Assembly: GCF_037031285.1 (NCBI RefSeq)
Contig: NZ_JAYEZO010000001.1
Span: 1,674,001 to 1,738,000, forward strand
DNA: 64,000 nt
DNA from: Halobellus sp. LT62
GTDB lineage: Archaea; Halobacteriota; Halobacteria; Halobacteriales; Haloferacaceae
Reading direction: 5' to 3'
Positions within the stretch are counted from its first letter, which is position 1; each line of letters begins with the position of its first letter. Shown here one piece after another: positions 33,242-41,758 of the stretch. The position numbers and the translations under genes are program-made. Below the pieces are notes generated by a model, which saw nothing but the letters and a program-made list of their open reading frames with translations, made no database searches and was not told the DNA's origin.

Positions 33242-34612
33242 TTACGAGAGTGACCCCGATTGGAGCCGGGGAATGCTCTGTTCGATAGAACCGTTCGTCT
33301 GTTGGATCCGGCTCAAGACCTCTTGGATTTCGGGTTCGTTGGAGTGCTGCTGGAGCTCTCGGCTCGCGCCTTGGATGGTCCGCTGGAGTTCTCTGGCGGC
33401 TCCAGAAGCGAACGGCGAGTCGCGCAGCATGAACTCCTTGGTCATCTCCGCGCAGTCGTGGACGTCCTCACAGGCTCGCGCTGCCGATCCGTTTCCGCGC
33501 TGTGTGAGTCGCGTCTTCGCCCAGTCGAGGACGTTGTTGAGGTGGTTCACGTCCTCGATGGCGGCCCGCACCTCCTGTGGGACCGACTGCTCGTACTGGC
33601 TGCCGAGGAGCATCGTCTGTTGCCCCGCCGTCGGGCTCCACTCGGAAGCGCCGGGCTGCTGGCTCGACTGCTCGAACTGACCCGATAGTCCCTGTCCCGG
33701 TGTGCTCTGTCCGTACTGTCCCAACGTCTGTTGGGTCTGGGCGAGCGGAATCTCGGACGGCTGGGTCTGCATCGCCGCACTGGGCTGTGCCTGCGTCGAC
33801 GAAGACCGCTGTTGCATCGCCGCAACGGGGCTCACTTGGACCGGCTGTGATCCCGATTGTGACGTCCCTGAGACCGATTCAGGCGTCTGCATCGCTGCGC
33901 CCTGCGACTGGGATCCTGCCGGCTGTTGCGGCGCGAACGACTGCGGCTGGATCGCTGCGGGCGGAGAGTACTGCTGTGTCCCTTCGGACGGCCGGGACTG
34001 TTGCTGTGCTGTCTGTGACTGCCCGGAGGGAGACTGTGCTGGCTGCTGCTGCGGCTGCCCTCCCTGTCCCTGTTGTCCCGAGATCGACTGCCGCGGTTGC
34101 GACTGCTGTGACGGCTGCTGTCCGAACGACTGCTGGGACGGCTGCTGTCCGGACTGGTAGCCACCGGCAGTCGCTTGCCGACCATACGGCTGCGATTGCT
34201 GCTGCGGCTGCTGCGATTGCTGCTGCGGCTGCTGCGATTGCTGCTGCGGCTGCTGCGATTGCTGCTGCGGTTGCAGTTGTTGCGGCTGTTGCGGCTGCTG
34301 CTGCGGTTGCAGTTGTTGTGGCTGCTGCTGCGGCTGCTGCGATTGCTGTGTCGGCGGCTGTTGTGGTTGGGTCTGTGCCTGTTGCGGTTGCGCCGGGGAC
34401 TGCTGTGGGTGCGTCTGCGGCTGTTGGGTGTACGCCGAGATCGGCTGCTGGGGTGATTGAACTGGTGCCTGTGTGGGCTGGCTCCCTTGTGTCTGTGTGG
34501 GCTGCGCCTGCACGGGCTGCCCCCCTGCGGGCTGCTGTGACGGCAGCTGCTGATACTGGCTCTGTTGCTCCACTGGTGACGGTTGTGGTTGGTTCGGATC
34601 TACCATAGTCAT
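33242..34612 (-). CDS. Gln/Pro-rich prion-like protein with C-terminal helical domain
   Basis: A 456-aa protein that is unlike its acidic neighbours. About the first 340 residues consist almost wholly of Gln, Pro, Ser, Ala and Gly, including QQPQQQSQQ repeats. The last 115 residues form a folded, probably all-helical domain (VPQEVRAAIEDVNHLNNVL, CEDVHDCAEMTKEFMLRD, EIQEVLSRIQQTNGSIEQS). No signal peptide or membrane span is seen, so it is cytoplasmic. ATGs at 34612 and 34606 are both possible starts. It leads an operon with hsp20. I do not recognise the family. The composition suggests a disordered region able to self-associate or bind, tethered to a helical domain. Confidence 0.75.
   Translation of the reverse strand: MTMVDPNQPQPSPVEQQSQYQQLPSQQPAGGQPVQAQPTQTQGSQPTQAPVQSPQQPISAYTQQPQTHPQQSPAQPQQAQTQPQQPPTQQSQQPQQQPQQLQPQQQPQQPQQLQPQQQSQQPQQQSQQPQQQSQQPQQQSQPYGRQATAGGYQSGQQPSQQSFGQQPSQQSQPRQSISGQQGQGGQPQQQPAQSPSGQSQTAQQQSRPSEGTQQYSPPAAIQPQSFAPQQPAGSQSQGAAMQTPESVSGTSQSGSQPVQVSPVAAMQQRSSSTQAQPSAAMQTQPSEIPLAQTQQTLGQYGQSTPGQGLSGQFEQSSQQPGASEWSPTAGQQTMLLGSQYEQSVPQEVRAAIEDVNHLNNVLDWAKTRLTQRGNGSAARACEDVHDCAEMTKEFMLRDSPFASGAARELQRTIQGASRELQQHSNEPEIQEVLSRIQQTNGSIEQSIPRLQSGSLS
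34191..34274 (-). repeat. four tandem 21-bp repeats encoding poly-Q/P
   Basis: Four copies in exact 21-bp register (34191, 34212, 34233, 34254), each TGCGATTGCTGCTGCGGCTGC on the plus strand except one mismatch in the last. They encode QQPQQQS. Degenerate copies continue to about 34350. Confidence 0.85.
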
Positions 34613-34942
34613 TCCCCGAGGGTGACCCCGGGACAGAAACAGCGTTGATCTGGAACCAGTATTGTAATTCAGTGTGTATTCAAAATTCCGGCAGCCGTAC
34701 TGAGAAGCCCGTTCACGCGTGGTTTCGCCTATTTCACGTGAAGGGAGAACTTACCGGTCGGGGGCGAGTCGCCGGCGTCGTCGGATACACCGAAATTACT
34801 GCGAACGTGACACAGACTACCCGTCAGCGAATTTATGCCACCGAACCGACGAACCGCGCCTCCCGACCAATCCTCGAAGCGAACGTTCGGACCACTTCGA
34901 TAGCGGGGCCAAGGCTGTCTTCGACCGAGAGACGTACCGGGG
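34613..34942. other. intergenic region upstream of the poly-Q/hsp20 operon
   Basis: The gap holds the operon promoter. ATTGTAAT at 34661-34668 reads ATTACAAT on the minus strand, 49-56 nt before the ATG at 34612. A GGGTGACCCC palindrome at 34620-34629 overlaps the likely leader and could be an operator. No gene is seen. Confidence 0.4.
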
Positions 34943-36229
34943 TTATCCCCATCTGGTGACGGCGAGTGCGCCGGCGAACAACGCGACAACCAAGACGGAG
35001 AGGCCCGGATTCGGTCCCCGCCACGAGGAGTCCGGCGCGGAGGTGGACGGTTCTGCGGTCTCCGTGTCCGGAGACTCCGGCGTCGAGGTGGCAGTCGTCG
35101 GTGGGTCGGCCGTCGCCGTGGGCGTCGGTTCGAACACGGTGACCGTTCGAGAGACGTTGTGTTCGGCCGCGCCGACGGTGACGTTTAGCTCACCCGTCAT
35201 CCAGACGTTGCTCCGATACTGCAGTTCGACCGTCGACGATCCGTTCTCGGCGACATCCGTTCGCTGTTCGTCGATGAAGTGACCGTCGATCGTCAGCCGA
35301 ACGGGGACTGTTCCGGAGATATCGCCGACGTTGCCGACGGTCGCGTCAACGATCAGTGGCTCTCCTGCGGGCACTCTTTCGGGAATATCGACCGACTGTA
35401 CCTCGAATTCGGGTTCGGGTTCGACGAACTCGACGCGCTCGCTCACGACGTCGTCGGAGGTGTTCGCCGTGATACGGTGCGCTCCGGCGTCCTCGATCGA
35501 CGTGTTGAGTTCGGTCGTCACCGTCTTCGAATCCCCTTCGGGCAGTTCGATGATGGTTTCGTTGACGGTGTCGCCGTCGAGGGTGAACCAGACAAGTTTC
35601 TCGCCGAGATCACGACCGGTGTTTTCGACGGTCGCGTTCATCCTGAGGGTATCGCCCGCGAGAACCGATTCTTCGACGTGCATATCAGTGATCTGGAAGT
35701 GGGGGTGTCCGTCGGATCCGGTGGGCCCTCCGGAACTGCCCCGCGACGTGCGAGTCTGCGCCGGCTCTTCGATTGTTACGGTCTCCGTATACCGATCGTC
35801 CGGTGTATCGACTCGCAGCGTCCAGTCCTTCGCGTTCTCGCTCTTGCTGACGTACGTGAGCGTTACCGTCTCCGACTCGCCGGGAGACAACTGGAATTCA
35901 GCGTCGTCCTTGTAGTACTGGTCGAGGTGGAACCACACCTCCTTTTCCCCGGTTTCGTTACCCACGTTTTCGACGGTAACGGTTACTTCGACGGTCTCAC
36001 CGGCCTTTATCGGCGTGTTTGTCTCCACCTCTTGAATCTGGAAAAACGGGCCGATTCGCTCCGGCTCGGTCTCGTTCTCCGCGACCTGTAGGTGGACCTC
36101 GGACGCACCGATGTCTGCTGGGGCCGCCACGGCGACGCCGACGCCGCTTGCTCCCGCCATCGCGAGCACGAGCACGCACCCGAACAGCGCAGCCCAACCG
36201 AACAGCTCCGGTCGTGATATGTTGACCAT
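34943..36229 (-). CDS. secreted three-CARDB protein with PGF-CTERM-like tail
   Basis: A 428-aa surface protein. A Sec signal (LFGWAALFGCVLVLAMAG) precedes three CARDB-like beta-sandwich domains starting near FFQIQEVETNTPIKAGETVEV, FQITDMHVEESVLAGDTLRM and FEVQSVDIPERVPAGEPLIV. A Thr/Pro/Ser/Glu-rich stalk leads to GPNPGLSVLVVALFAGALAV and a short basic end, close to the archaeosortase PGF-CTERM pattern but with PGL. CARDB domains mediate adhesion or binding at surfaces. I chose the ATG at 36229 because TAGTATAC at 36258-36265 sits 29-36 nt upstream; a GTG at 36244 is possible. Confidence 0.82.
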   Translation of the reverse strand: MVNISRPELFGWAALFGCVLVLAMAGASGVGVAVAAPADIGASEVHLQVAENETEPERIGPFFQIQEVETNTPIKAGETVEVTVTVENVGNETGEKEVWFHLDQYYKDDAEFQLSPGESETVTLTYVSKSENAKDWTLRVDTPDDRYTETVTIEEPAQTRTSRGSSGGPTGSDGHPHFQITDMHVEESVLAGDTLRMNATVENTGRDLGEKLVWFTLDGDTVNETIIELPEGDSKTVTTELNTSIEDAGAHRITANTSDDVVSERVEFVEPEPEFEVQSVDIPERVPAGEPLIVDATVGNVGDISGTVPVRLTIDGHFIDEQRTDVAENGSSTVELQYRSNVWMTGELNVTVGAAEHNVSRTVTVFEPTPTATADPPTTATSTPESPDTETAEPSTSAPDSSWRGPNPGLSVLVVALFAGALAVTRWG

Positions 36230-36257
36230 ACGAATGAGATTCACGTCCGTACCGCAA

Positions 36258-36265
36258 TAGTATAC
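36258..36265 (-). promoter_or_regulatory. TATA-like box for the CARDB gene
   Basis: Minus-strand GTATACTA, 29-36 nt before the ATG at 36229, supports that start. Confidence 0.4.
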
Positions 36266-36443
36266 ATTCGATATCTGATATATGGTGGTCCTACGCAGAA
36301 TTCGGTGAGTCTATCCACGTCGGGTGCCTATCTCCGGTAAGGCTAACAAAATCGGGGAGTAGAAAGCGTTTATTCAGCTAAAGCGGGAAGATTCCCGGAC
36401 AGGTGGAAAATAGCGTCTTACGTGTTCTCTCCCAGACACCGGT

Positions 36444-37346
36444 ATGGTGCACACGCACCTCAGTAGACGGCAGTTCGTTGGTACAGTCACCGCCGTAACC
36501 ACCGTTGGCCTCGCAGGCTGCGGTGGCGACGGAACCGGAAACGGTGGAGAAGACGACAGCGGCGGGACCGAGGAGACGAACGGTTCCCCGACAACGACTG
36601 AGACGGACGCCCCCACAGAGACTGAGGCCACGACAGAGGCCGAAGAAACGACGACCGAAGGCGGCGATGGCGACGCACTCGTACGCGTGGTGCACGCCGC
36701 GCCCGACGCGCCGAACGTCGACGTCTACGTCGACGACGAGGCCGCGCTGAGCGACGTCGCCTTCCGAAGCGTCAGCGAGTACCTCTCGCTCGCGGCGGGG
36801 TCATACCAAGTGCAGATAACCGCCGCGGGAGACCAAGAGACGGTCGTCTTCGACGACGAGGTCGAGGTTTCGGAGGGATCGGCGACGTCACTCGTCGCGC
36901 TCGGCGAACTGGAGGCCGAGACGTTCGAGGTCCAGGCCTTCGAGGACGACGTCTCCGCCGCGGGCGCGGAGGAGTCTCGAGTCCGTGCGTTGCACGCGTC
37001 GCCTGACGCTCCGGCGGTCGACGTCGCCGTCGAAGGCGAGGAGGAACCGCTGATCTCCGAACTCGCGTTCGGCGAGGCCAGCGACTACGCCACTGTTCCG
37101 TCCGGCGCATACACCCTTGAGGTCCGAGCCGCCGGCGAGAGCGAAGCTGTCGCCTCCTTCGACGTCGAACTGGCGTCGATGACCGGCTACACGGCGTTCG
37201 CTATGGGGTATCTGAACCCGGACGAGGCGGCGGCGGACGAACCGTTCGACCTCACACTCGCGACCGACACGGTCGAGAGCGAAGCGACTGCGACCGCCAA
37301 CGGAACGGAGATGACCGAAGAAACGACTGCAGCCACGACGGAGTAG
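36444..37346 (+). CDS. DUF4397 lipoprotein with two repeats
   Basis: A 300-aa exported lipoprotein. The start SRRQFVGTVTAVTTVGLAGC has a Tat-like RR and a lipobox ending at Cys. A Thr/Glu/Gly-rich linker follows, then two copies of DUF4397: VRVVHAAPDAPNVDVYVDD and VRALHASPDAPAVDVAVEG, each with SEYLSLAAGSYQVQI- or SDYATVPSGAYTLEV-type strands. The C-terminus is again Thr-rich. DUF4397 proteins are surface beta-domain proteins of unknown function. It is divergent from the CARDB gene. Confidence 0.88.
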   Translation: MVHTHLSRRQFVGTVTAVTTVGLAGCGGDGTGNGGEDDSGGTEETNGSPTTTETDAPTETEATTEAEETTTEGGDGDALVRVVHAAPDAPNVDVYVDDEAALSDVAFRSVSEYLSLAAGSYQVQITAAGDQETVVFDDEVEVSEGSATSLVALGELEAETFEVQAFEDDVSAAGAEESRVRALHASPDAPAVDVAVEGEEEPLISELAFGEASDYATVPSGAYTLEVRAAGESEAVASFDVELASMTGYTAFAMGYLNPDEAAADEPFDLTLATDTVESEATATANGTEMTEETTAATTE

Positions 37347-37438
37347 CGGAACAGGGAGACCCCACTAGCGGAATACGGCTATGGCAGTGGAGAGACGCGA
37401 CGGCTGCGGAACGCTCGTTTGTGGGGGCTTTTGCGGTC

Positions 37439-37618
37439 TTACTGACACCTCTCGAGCGGTACGTAGGAGCCTTCTCGGGCAGTGATCCACTGCGTGGTTC
37501 GGCCCGATTCGGGCGGGTCGAGCGGGTGAATCGTGCACTCGTCCGGACTCTGTTCGTACTCGACGACCGTCGCCCGGAGGGGGTACAACTCCTCGCCCAC
37601 GTCCACTTTTGATGGCAT
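37439..37618 (-). CDS. DUF7511-type small protein
   Basis: A 59-aa minus-strand gene with the haloarchaeal DUF7511 pattern: LRATVVEYEQSPDECTIHP, then TTQWITAREGSYVPLERCQ. The key conserved features are the VEY-x4-PD-x-CT core and the T-x-W-I/L-T/S-A block. The function is unknown; these miniproteins are widespread in haloarchaea and sometimes lie beside regulators. It is divergent from the winged-helix regulator at 37921. Confidence 0.75.
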   Translation of the reverse strand: MPSKVDVGEELYPLRATVVEYEQSPDECTIHPLDPPESGRTTQWITAREGSYVPLERCQ

Positions 37619-37920
37619 TTCGATGATGCGTGCGGAACGAGAGGAACTTGTAATACGGTACCTACTACCTGTTCAGTCAGTGTTACGTTTCGTTACTTGT
37701 GCGTTGCTTTGGGCTGCCTAGCTTTACATCTATATGTGTGTAATAGCGTATAAGTAAAGCAGTGCTTGAAACGGGATCGAATCGAATCGGTTGAGAGAAC
37801 GGACCGCGGTGAGAACCATCCGGACGTGCGCTCTCCCACGACCGCTCTCTCACTGAGTAAGGAGTGGCGAAAGCTGTAGCAGGCGAATACCAAAGAGCGT
37901 TCTGCGGGAAGGAGAACCCG
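37619..37920. other. divergent regulatory gap with 7-bp inverted repeat
   Basis: The gap lies between the DUF7511 gene and a winged-helix gene. GCTTTAC (37721-37727) and GTAAAGC (37754-37760) form a perfect inverted repeat around an A/T-rich core with TCTATATGTG and GTATAAG, so the arms could be an operator around one or both promoters. No gene is visible. Confidence 0.4.
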
Positions 37921-38199
37921 ATGTCATCACAGTGGGACGCGATCGGGTTCATCATCTCCTCGAAGTACCGCTTGGCGGTTCTGAACGTCCTTCAAGACGG
38001 TCCGGCGACGACGACCGAAATCGCGAACGCCGAGAGCCTCTCTCCGTCGCACGTCTCTCGCGCGTTACGACGGCTTCGCAACCGCTCGATCGTCGAGCTC
38101 GTCGTCCCAGAAGAGCAGCGAAAGAATCGCAGGTACGACCTCACGACGAAGGGAGATCGAATGTGGCAGAAGATACAGTCAGCCGGATTAGCCGATTGA
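37921..38199 (+). CDS. winged helix-turn-helix regulator
   Basis: A 92-aa predicted DNA-binding protein of the MarR/ArsR-like winged-helix type. It starts WDAIGFIISSKYRLAVLNVL, then GPATTTEIANAESLSPSHVSRALRRLRNR (recognition helix), and a wing with VVPEEQRKNRRYDLTTKG. The ATG at 37921 fits the family start. It ends one nt before the beta-helix lipoprotein gene, so the two form an operon and it may regulate it. A paralogue is at 53102-53383. Confidence 0.88.
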   Translation: MSSQWDAIGFIISSKYRLAVLNVLQDGPATTTEIANAESLSPSHVSRALRRLRNRSIVELVVPEEQRKNRRYDLTTKGDRMWQKIQSAGLAD

Positions 38200-38200
38200 G

Positions 38201-39658
38201 ATGACTGATCCAGAAACGCCCGATCGCCTCCCATCGAGGGGATCGCCATCCGGCGAGTCCGGTGAAGGTCCCGGTTCGGACGGCTGGCGGCGTCGAACGC
38301 TCCTCCGGCGAGCACTGGCGGGAACGGTAGGCATCCTTTCGCTTTCGGGGTGCGGCGGTCAGCGAGATCGCGATCGGTCGACAGACGAACTCGCCTCGCC
38401 GCCACGGGGAGACGTCGATCCCCCGGCGACGCCGGTCCCGCCGCCGTTCGATTCGGTGACGGATCTGACCGACCTCGGCGTCGATCCCACGGGAGGGGAG
38501 CCGATCGGCGACGTGATCAGCGACGCAGCGAGCGACGGAGAGTTGTTGTTTCTGCCATCGGGGGAGTATCCCATCGAGGAGAGCCTCGATCTCTCGGGGC
38601 TCGACCGCTTCGGAATCGTGGGAGACGGCGCGACGATCGTGCCGATGGAAGACGCCTCTGGAACCCTCTTTTTCGTCGGCGGCGACGGGGCCATTCATAT
38701 CCGAAACCTCCAGTTCGATTTCACCGAAAACAACACCGACATCCGCGCACTCGACGTGCGGGCACCGGACGATCTGCGTATCAGCGACGTGACCGTAAAC
38801 GGGCAGATCGAAGGCGGACGCGGGGCGGTCCGCGTCGACGTCACGGACTCCGACGGTTCTGGGGTCGTCGAGCGGCTTCGGCTTCCGGACGGCTCCGTTC
38901 CCGAAGAGCAGGTCACGGGCTGTTACGTCGGTGACGACAACCGGGGAGAGATCACGTTCTCCGACTGCCACATCGTCGGGTTCGGCGACAACGGCCTGTA
39001 CGCCGACCCCGCTGTCGGGCGAATCATCGTCGACGGGGGCTACTACGCGAACAACGGTATCGCGAACGTCCGGGTACGCGCCGGATCCGTCGTCAGGAAC
39101 GTACACGTGCGTTGTGACGACGCCTCGAAGGGGTTCGAGAACATGCGGGGCATTCGGCTGACCAATTCCGAACCGGCGGCGGACGCCGAACCGCCGCTGG
39201 TCGAGAACTGCCGCGTCGAAATGATCGACGTCTCGTCGAGCGACGGCGGAATCACCCTGTCGTCGGAGCTCCCATCGATGACGGTTCGAGACACCGAGAT
39301 ACGGATCGACGCCGACGACGTTCACGGGGTCTGGGCGAAGACGCCGGCGGACTCCCTGCGCGACGCCACCGAGAAACTGTGGGTCGACTGCGAGGGAGTG
39401 ACGGTGACGGGCGAGGCCGACAACGAGTTCGCGATCAAGATCGACGGCCGCGGCGGCTGCACCCTGAGCGGAATCGACGTCTCGCACGCGGCTACGAACC
39501 GGAACGGTGTCGGGTTCCAGCGCTCTCACGACAACGTCCTGCGAGATGCGACCGTCGACGTCGGCGGCGCGGCGATTGTACTCCAAGAGGCGACGCTTGA
39601 GACGATCGATACCAACGTCACACCCGACGAAATACGAACGCTGACCGAGGACGAGTGA
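38201..39658 (+). CDS. beta-helix lipoprotein (Tat/lipobox)
   Basis: A 485-aa exported protein. The signal RRRTLLRRALAGTVGI ends at a lipobox LSLSGC, so it should be lipid-anchored, unlike its two Tat-released paralogues in the left arm. A Pro-rich spacer is followed by TDLGVDPTGGEPIGDVI, LFLPSGEYPIEES and about 380 residues of parallel beta-helix coils (NGLYADPAVGRIIVDGG, VENCRVEMIDVS). The PTGG opening is shared with the proteins at 2184 and 5886. A polysaccharide-binding or -cleaving role is likely from the fold only. One nt separates it from the regulator upstream. Confidence 0.83.
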   Translation: MTDPETPDRLPSRGSPSGESGEGPGSDGWRRRTLLRRALAGTVGILSLSGCGGQRDRDRSTDELASPPRGDVDPPATPVPPPFDSVTDLTDLGVDPTGGEPIGDVISDAASDGELLFLPSGEYPIEESLDLSGLDRFGIVGDGATIVPMEDASGTLFFVGGDGAIHIRNLQFDFTENNTDIRALDVRAPDDLRISDVTVNGQIEGGRGAVRVDVTDSDGSGVVERLRLPDGSVPEEQVTGCYVGDDNRGEITFSDCHIVGFGDNGLYADPAVGRIIVDGGYYANNGIANVRVRAGSVVRNVHVRCDDASKGFENMRGIRLTNSEPAADAEPPLVENCRVEMIDVSSSDGGITLSSELPSMTVRDTEIRIDADDVHGVWAKTPADSLRDATEKLWVDCEGVTVTGEADNEFAIKIDGRGGCTLSGIDVSHAATNRNGVGFQRSHDNVLRDATVDVGGAAIVLQEATLETIDTNVTPDEIRTLTEDE

Positions 39659-39758
39659 CGGGAAACAGTTAATCGACGACTGACGAGAAGCACGTTGATA
39701 CGACAGATTCCCGAGCGCACCGCTTCTCACGGATCGCCCCGTCCGCCGGTAAATCACA

Positions 39759-39772
39759 CCATAACAAAACCG
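39759..39772 (+). promoter_or_regulatory. CATAACAAA-type promoter motif
   Basis: CCATAACAAAACCG lies 75 nt before the GT-C-like gene and resembles the elements at 51604 and 55838. Its distance leaves room for a leader of about 50 nt. Confidence 0.35.
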
Positions 39773-39846
39773 ATCTCGGGAATACCGAGCAGTGTCGCGC
39801 GGGCCCTGTGCCGTGACAGGACGGACGCGTCCGACCGACTGTGATA

Positions 39847-41688
39847 ATGAACGCAAACGAAACTGCGGAGCGATCCACAGAGGGATACTGGCAGAAGATA
39901 GCGCTGATCGGCGGGTATCTCGCTCTCGCTGTCGGGCTGCTTTCGGTCGTACAAACCCCGGTAACGGACTATCAACTCTCAATCTACACCGAAGTTCCCG
40001 CCGGATTCTGGGCCGGTGTTACTGTCGCCGTCCTCGTCGCCGTCGCGGTCGCGGTACGGACGGACGCACGGTCGCGGACGCGGGATGCGGGGCTCCTCCT
40101 CTCGACGCTCGGCGTGCTCTCGATCGTCGCCCTCCCGGTTCTTCGGTCGTACTACTTCTACGGCCCTGGCGACTCGCTGAGCCACCTCGGGTGGGCACGG
40201 GAGATCCAAGCCGGCGTGATTCCTCCCGACGGCATCGTCTATCCGGGAATCCACCTCCTATCGGTGCAGTTTGCTGTGGTGACCGGACTTCCGATCCGGA
40301 CGGCGATGCTGACGCTCGTCGCGCTCGTGGTCCCGCTGCTGTTCGTGACCGCGTTCGCCGCGTGTGCGTACTACGTCTCCGAGAGCCGTCGAACGGCGGC
40401 TGTCGGGGCCGTCGTCGGATTGATGTTCATCCCGATCAACAACGTCAGCGTCCACCCGGTCCCGCACGCGTCGAGCCAAGCGATCCTCCTGTTTCCGATC
40501 GTCCTGTTCTGTCTACTGTTGTTTCTCACCACCGACGACGAGGGGTTCGCGCTCGCGACGCCGACGGGCGCGCTGTTGTTGTTCGTCTCGGCGGGACTGC
40601 TGTTCGTCCACCCGCAGGAGGCGATGACGTACCTCTCGATGCTCGGCGGCATCGTGCTCCTTCAGTTCGTCGTGCGTCGGTACCGATCGTCTCACCCGAT
40701 CGCGTCGTTTCGCCCACTGTACGCCCACACACTCGTCATCGGGACGCTGTTCGTTGGGTGGATCCGTCGACAGGGACGCGCCCGATCTCGCGTGACGTCG
40801 GTGCTCGATAGTCTCCTCTCGCGCGATCCGACAGTGCTCCAAGAGACCGACACTCGTGGGGCGTCGCTCGTCGACCTCGGCGGGAGCCTCACTGAGCTGT
40901 ATCTCAAGCTGTTCTCGGTGAGCACGCTGTTGATGATTCTCGCCGGTGCGCTCGCCCTCGCGCTGCTCGTCCGCGCGGTCGACCACCGAGAGAGCCGTCA
41001 AAACGCGTTGTCGTTCCTGTTGTCGGCCGCACTGGTCCTTCCGACGCTCGGGTTTGTCGCGATCTTCTTGGCCGATCAGGGGGATCACTACTTCCGGTTC
41101 TACGGGTTCATTATGGTAACAGTGAGTCTCCTCGCGGTCATCGCGATCTCGCTTCTCGCCGACCGACTGGAGCGCTCGAGCGGGTGGCTCGGAGGGCTGC
41201 TCACGCGCCAACGCGTGTGGACCGCCCTGAGCTTCCTGTTCGTCGCGATGATCGCGCTGCAGCTCGCGACTATCCATCCCTCGCCGTACATCTATCAGGC
41301 GAACGATAGAGTGACCGAGACGGTGATGGACGGGTACGAGCAAACGTTCCGGTATCACGACGGAGAAACACCGCTGACTGCCGTCCGATCGGGTTCGAGT
41401 CGCTACGTCGACGCCATCTACGGCACGACCACCGCCCAACGAATCAATTACCCGGGATACGAGGACGCCGTCCCCGAAACCGTCTTCAACAACAACGTGA
41501 CGTCGCACTACGAGGAAGATCGGTATCTCATCGTCACGACGAAAGATCGGAAGAAGGAGGTGGAGTTGTACGATGGGTTCCGGTACAGCGCCGCCGGATT
41601 CGAGGCGCTCAACACCGAACCCGGATCGAATCGGATCCGGGACAACGGCGGGTACACCCTCTATCGGCTGCGCGGTACCGACGAGTAA
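39847..41688 (+). CDS. polytopic GT-C-like membrane protein
   Basis: A 613-aa membrane protein with about twelve hydrophobic helices in the first 480 residues and a C-terminal exported domain of about 130 residues. The first outside loop carries GPGDSLSHLGWAREIQAG and PDGIVYPGIHLLSV, in the same place as GIDIWSH in the paralogue at 15463-17427. The Asp and SH may form the acidic GT-C site, but no family assignment is certain. The ATG at 39847 is preferred over a GTG at 39841. Probably acts on lipid-linked sugars at the cell exterior. Confidence 0.65.
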   Translation: MNANETAERSTEGYWQKIALIGGYLALAVGLLSVVQTPVTDYQLSIYTEVPAGFWAGVTVAVLVAVAVAVRTDARSRTRDAGLLLSTLGVLSIVALPVLRSYYFYGPGDSLSHLGWAREIQAGVIPPDGIVYPGIHLLSVQFAVVTGLPIRTAMLTLVALVVPLLFVTAFAACAYYVSESRRTAAVGAVVGLMFIPINNVSVHPVPHASSQAILLFPIVLFCLLLFLTTDDEGFALATPTGALLLFVSAGLLFVHPQEAMTYLSMLGGIVLLQFVVRRYRSSHPIASFRPLYAHTLVIGTLFVGWIRRQGRARSRVTSVLDSLLSRDPTVLQETDTRGASLVDLGGSLTELYLKLFSVSTLLMILAGALALALLVRAVDHRESRQNALSFLLSAALVLPTLGFVAIFLADQGDHYFRFYGFIMVTVSLLAVIAISLLADRLERSSGWLGGLLTRQRVWTALSFLFVAMIALQLATIHPSPYIYQANDRVTETVMDGYEQTFRYHDGETPLTAVRSGSSRYVDAIYGTTTAQRINYPGYEDAVPETVFNNNVTSHYEEDRYLIVTTKDRKKEVELYDGFRYSAAGFEALNTEPGSNRIRDNGGYTLYRLRGTDE

Positions 41689-41758
41689 CGTCGCAGACGA
41701 CGCCCGGCGCGATCCGAGGGGAAGCTAGTCTCCCGGTAACGTGGCTCGAATCCGCGTT

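Noticed and set aside
33702-34160. Cys-rich open frame on the plus strand within the same repeat region
   Set aside because: The Cys richness arises from reading the repeat in another frame (TGC/TGT runs). No initiation signals or conserved spacing.
34191-34350. CRISPR-like regular repeats
   Set aside because: Units are contiguous without unique spacers and lie in a coding frame (poly-Q/P).
33577-34608. Long Ala/Val-rich open frame on the plus strand opposite the Gln/Pro-rich gene
   Set aside because: It is the antisense of CAG/CTG-type repeats, with no start context or family. The minus-strand gene has an operon partner and a folded C-terminal domain.
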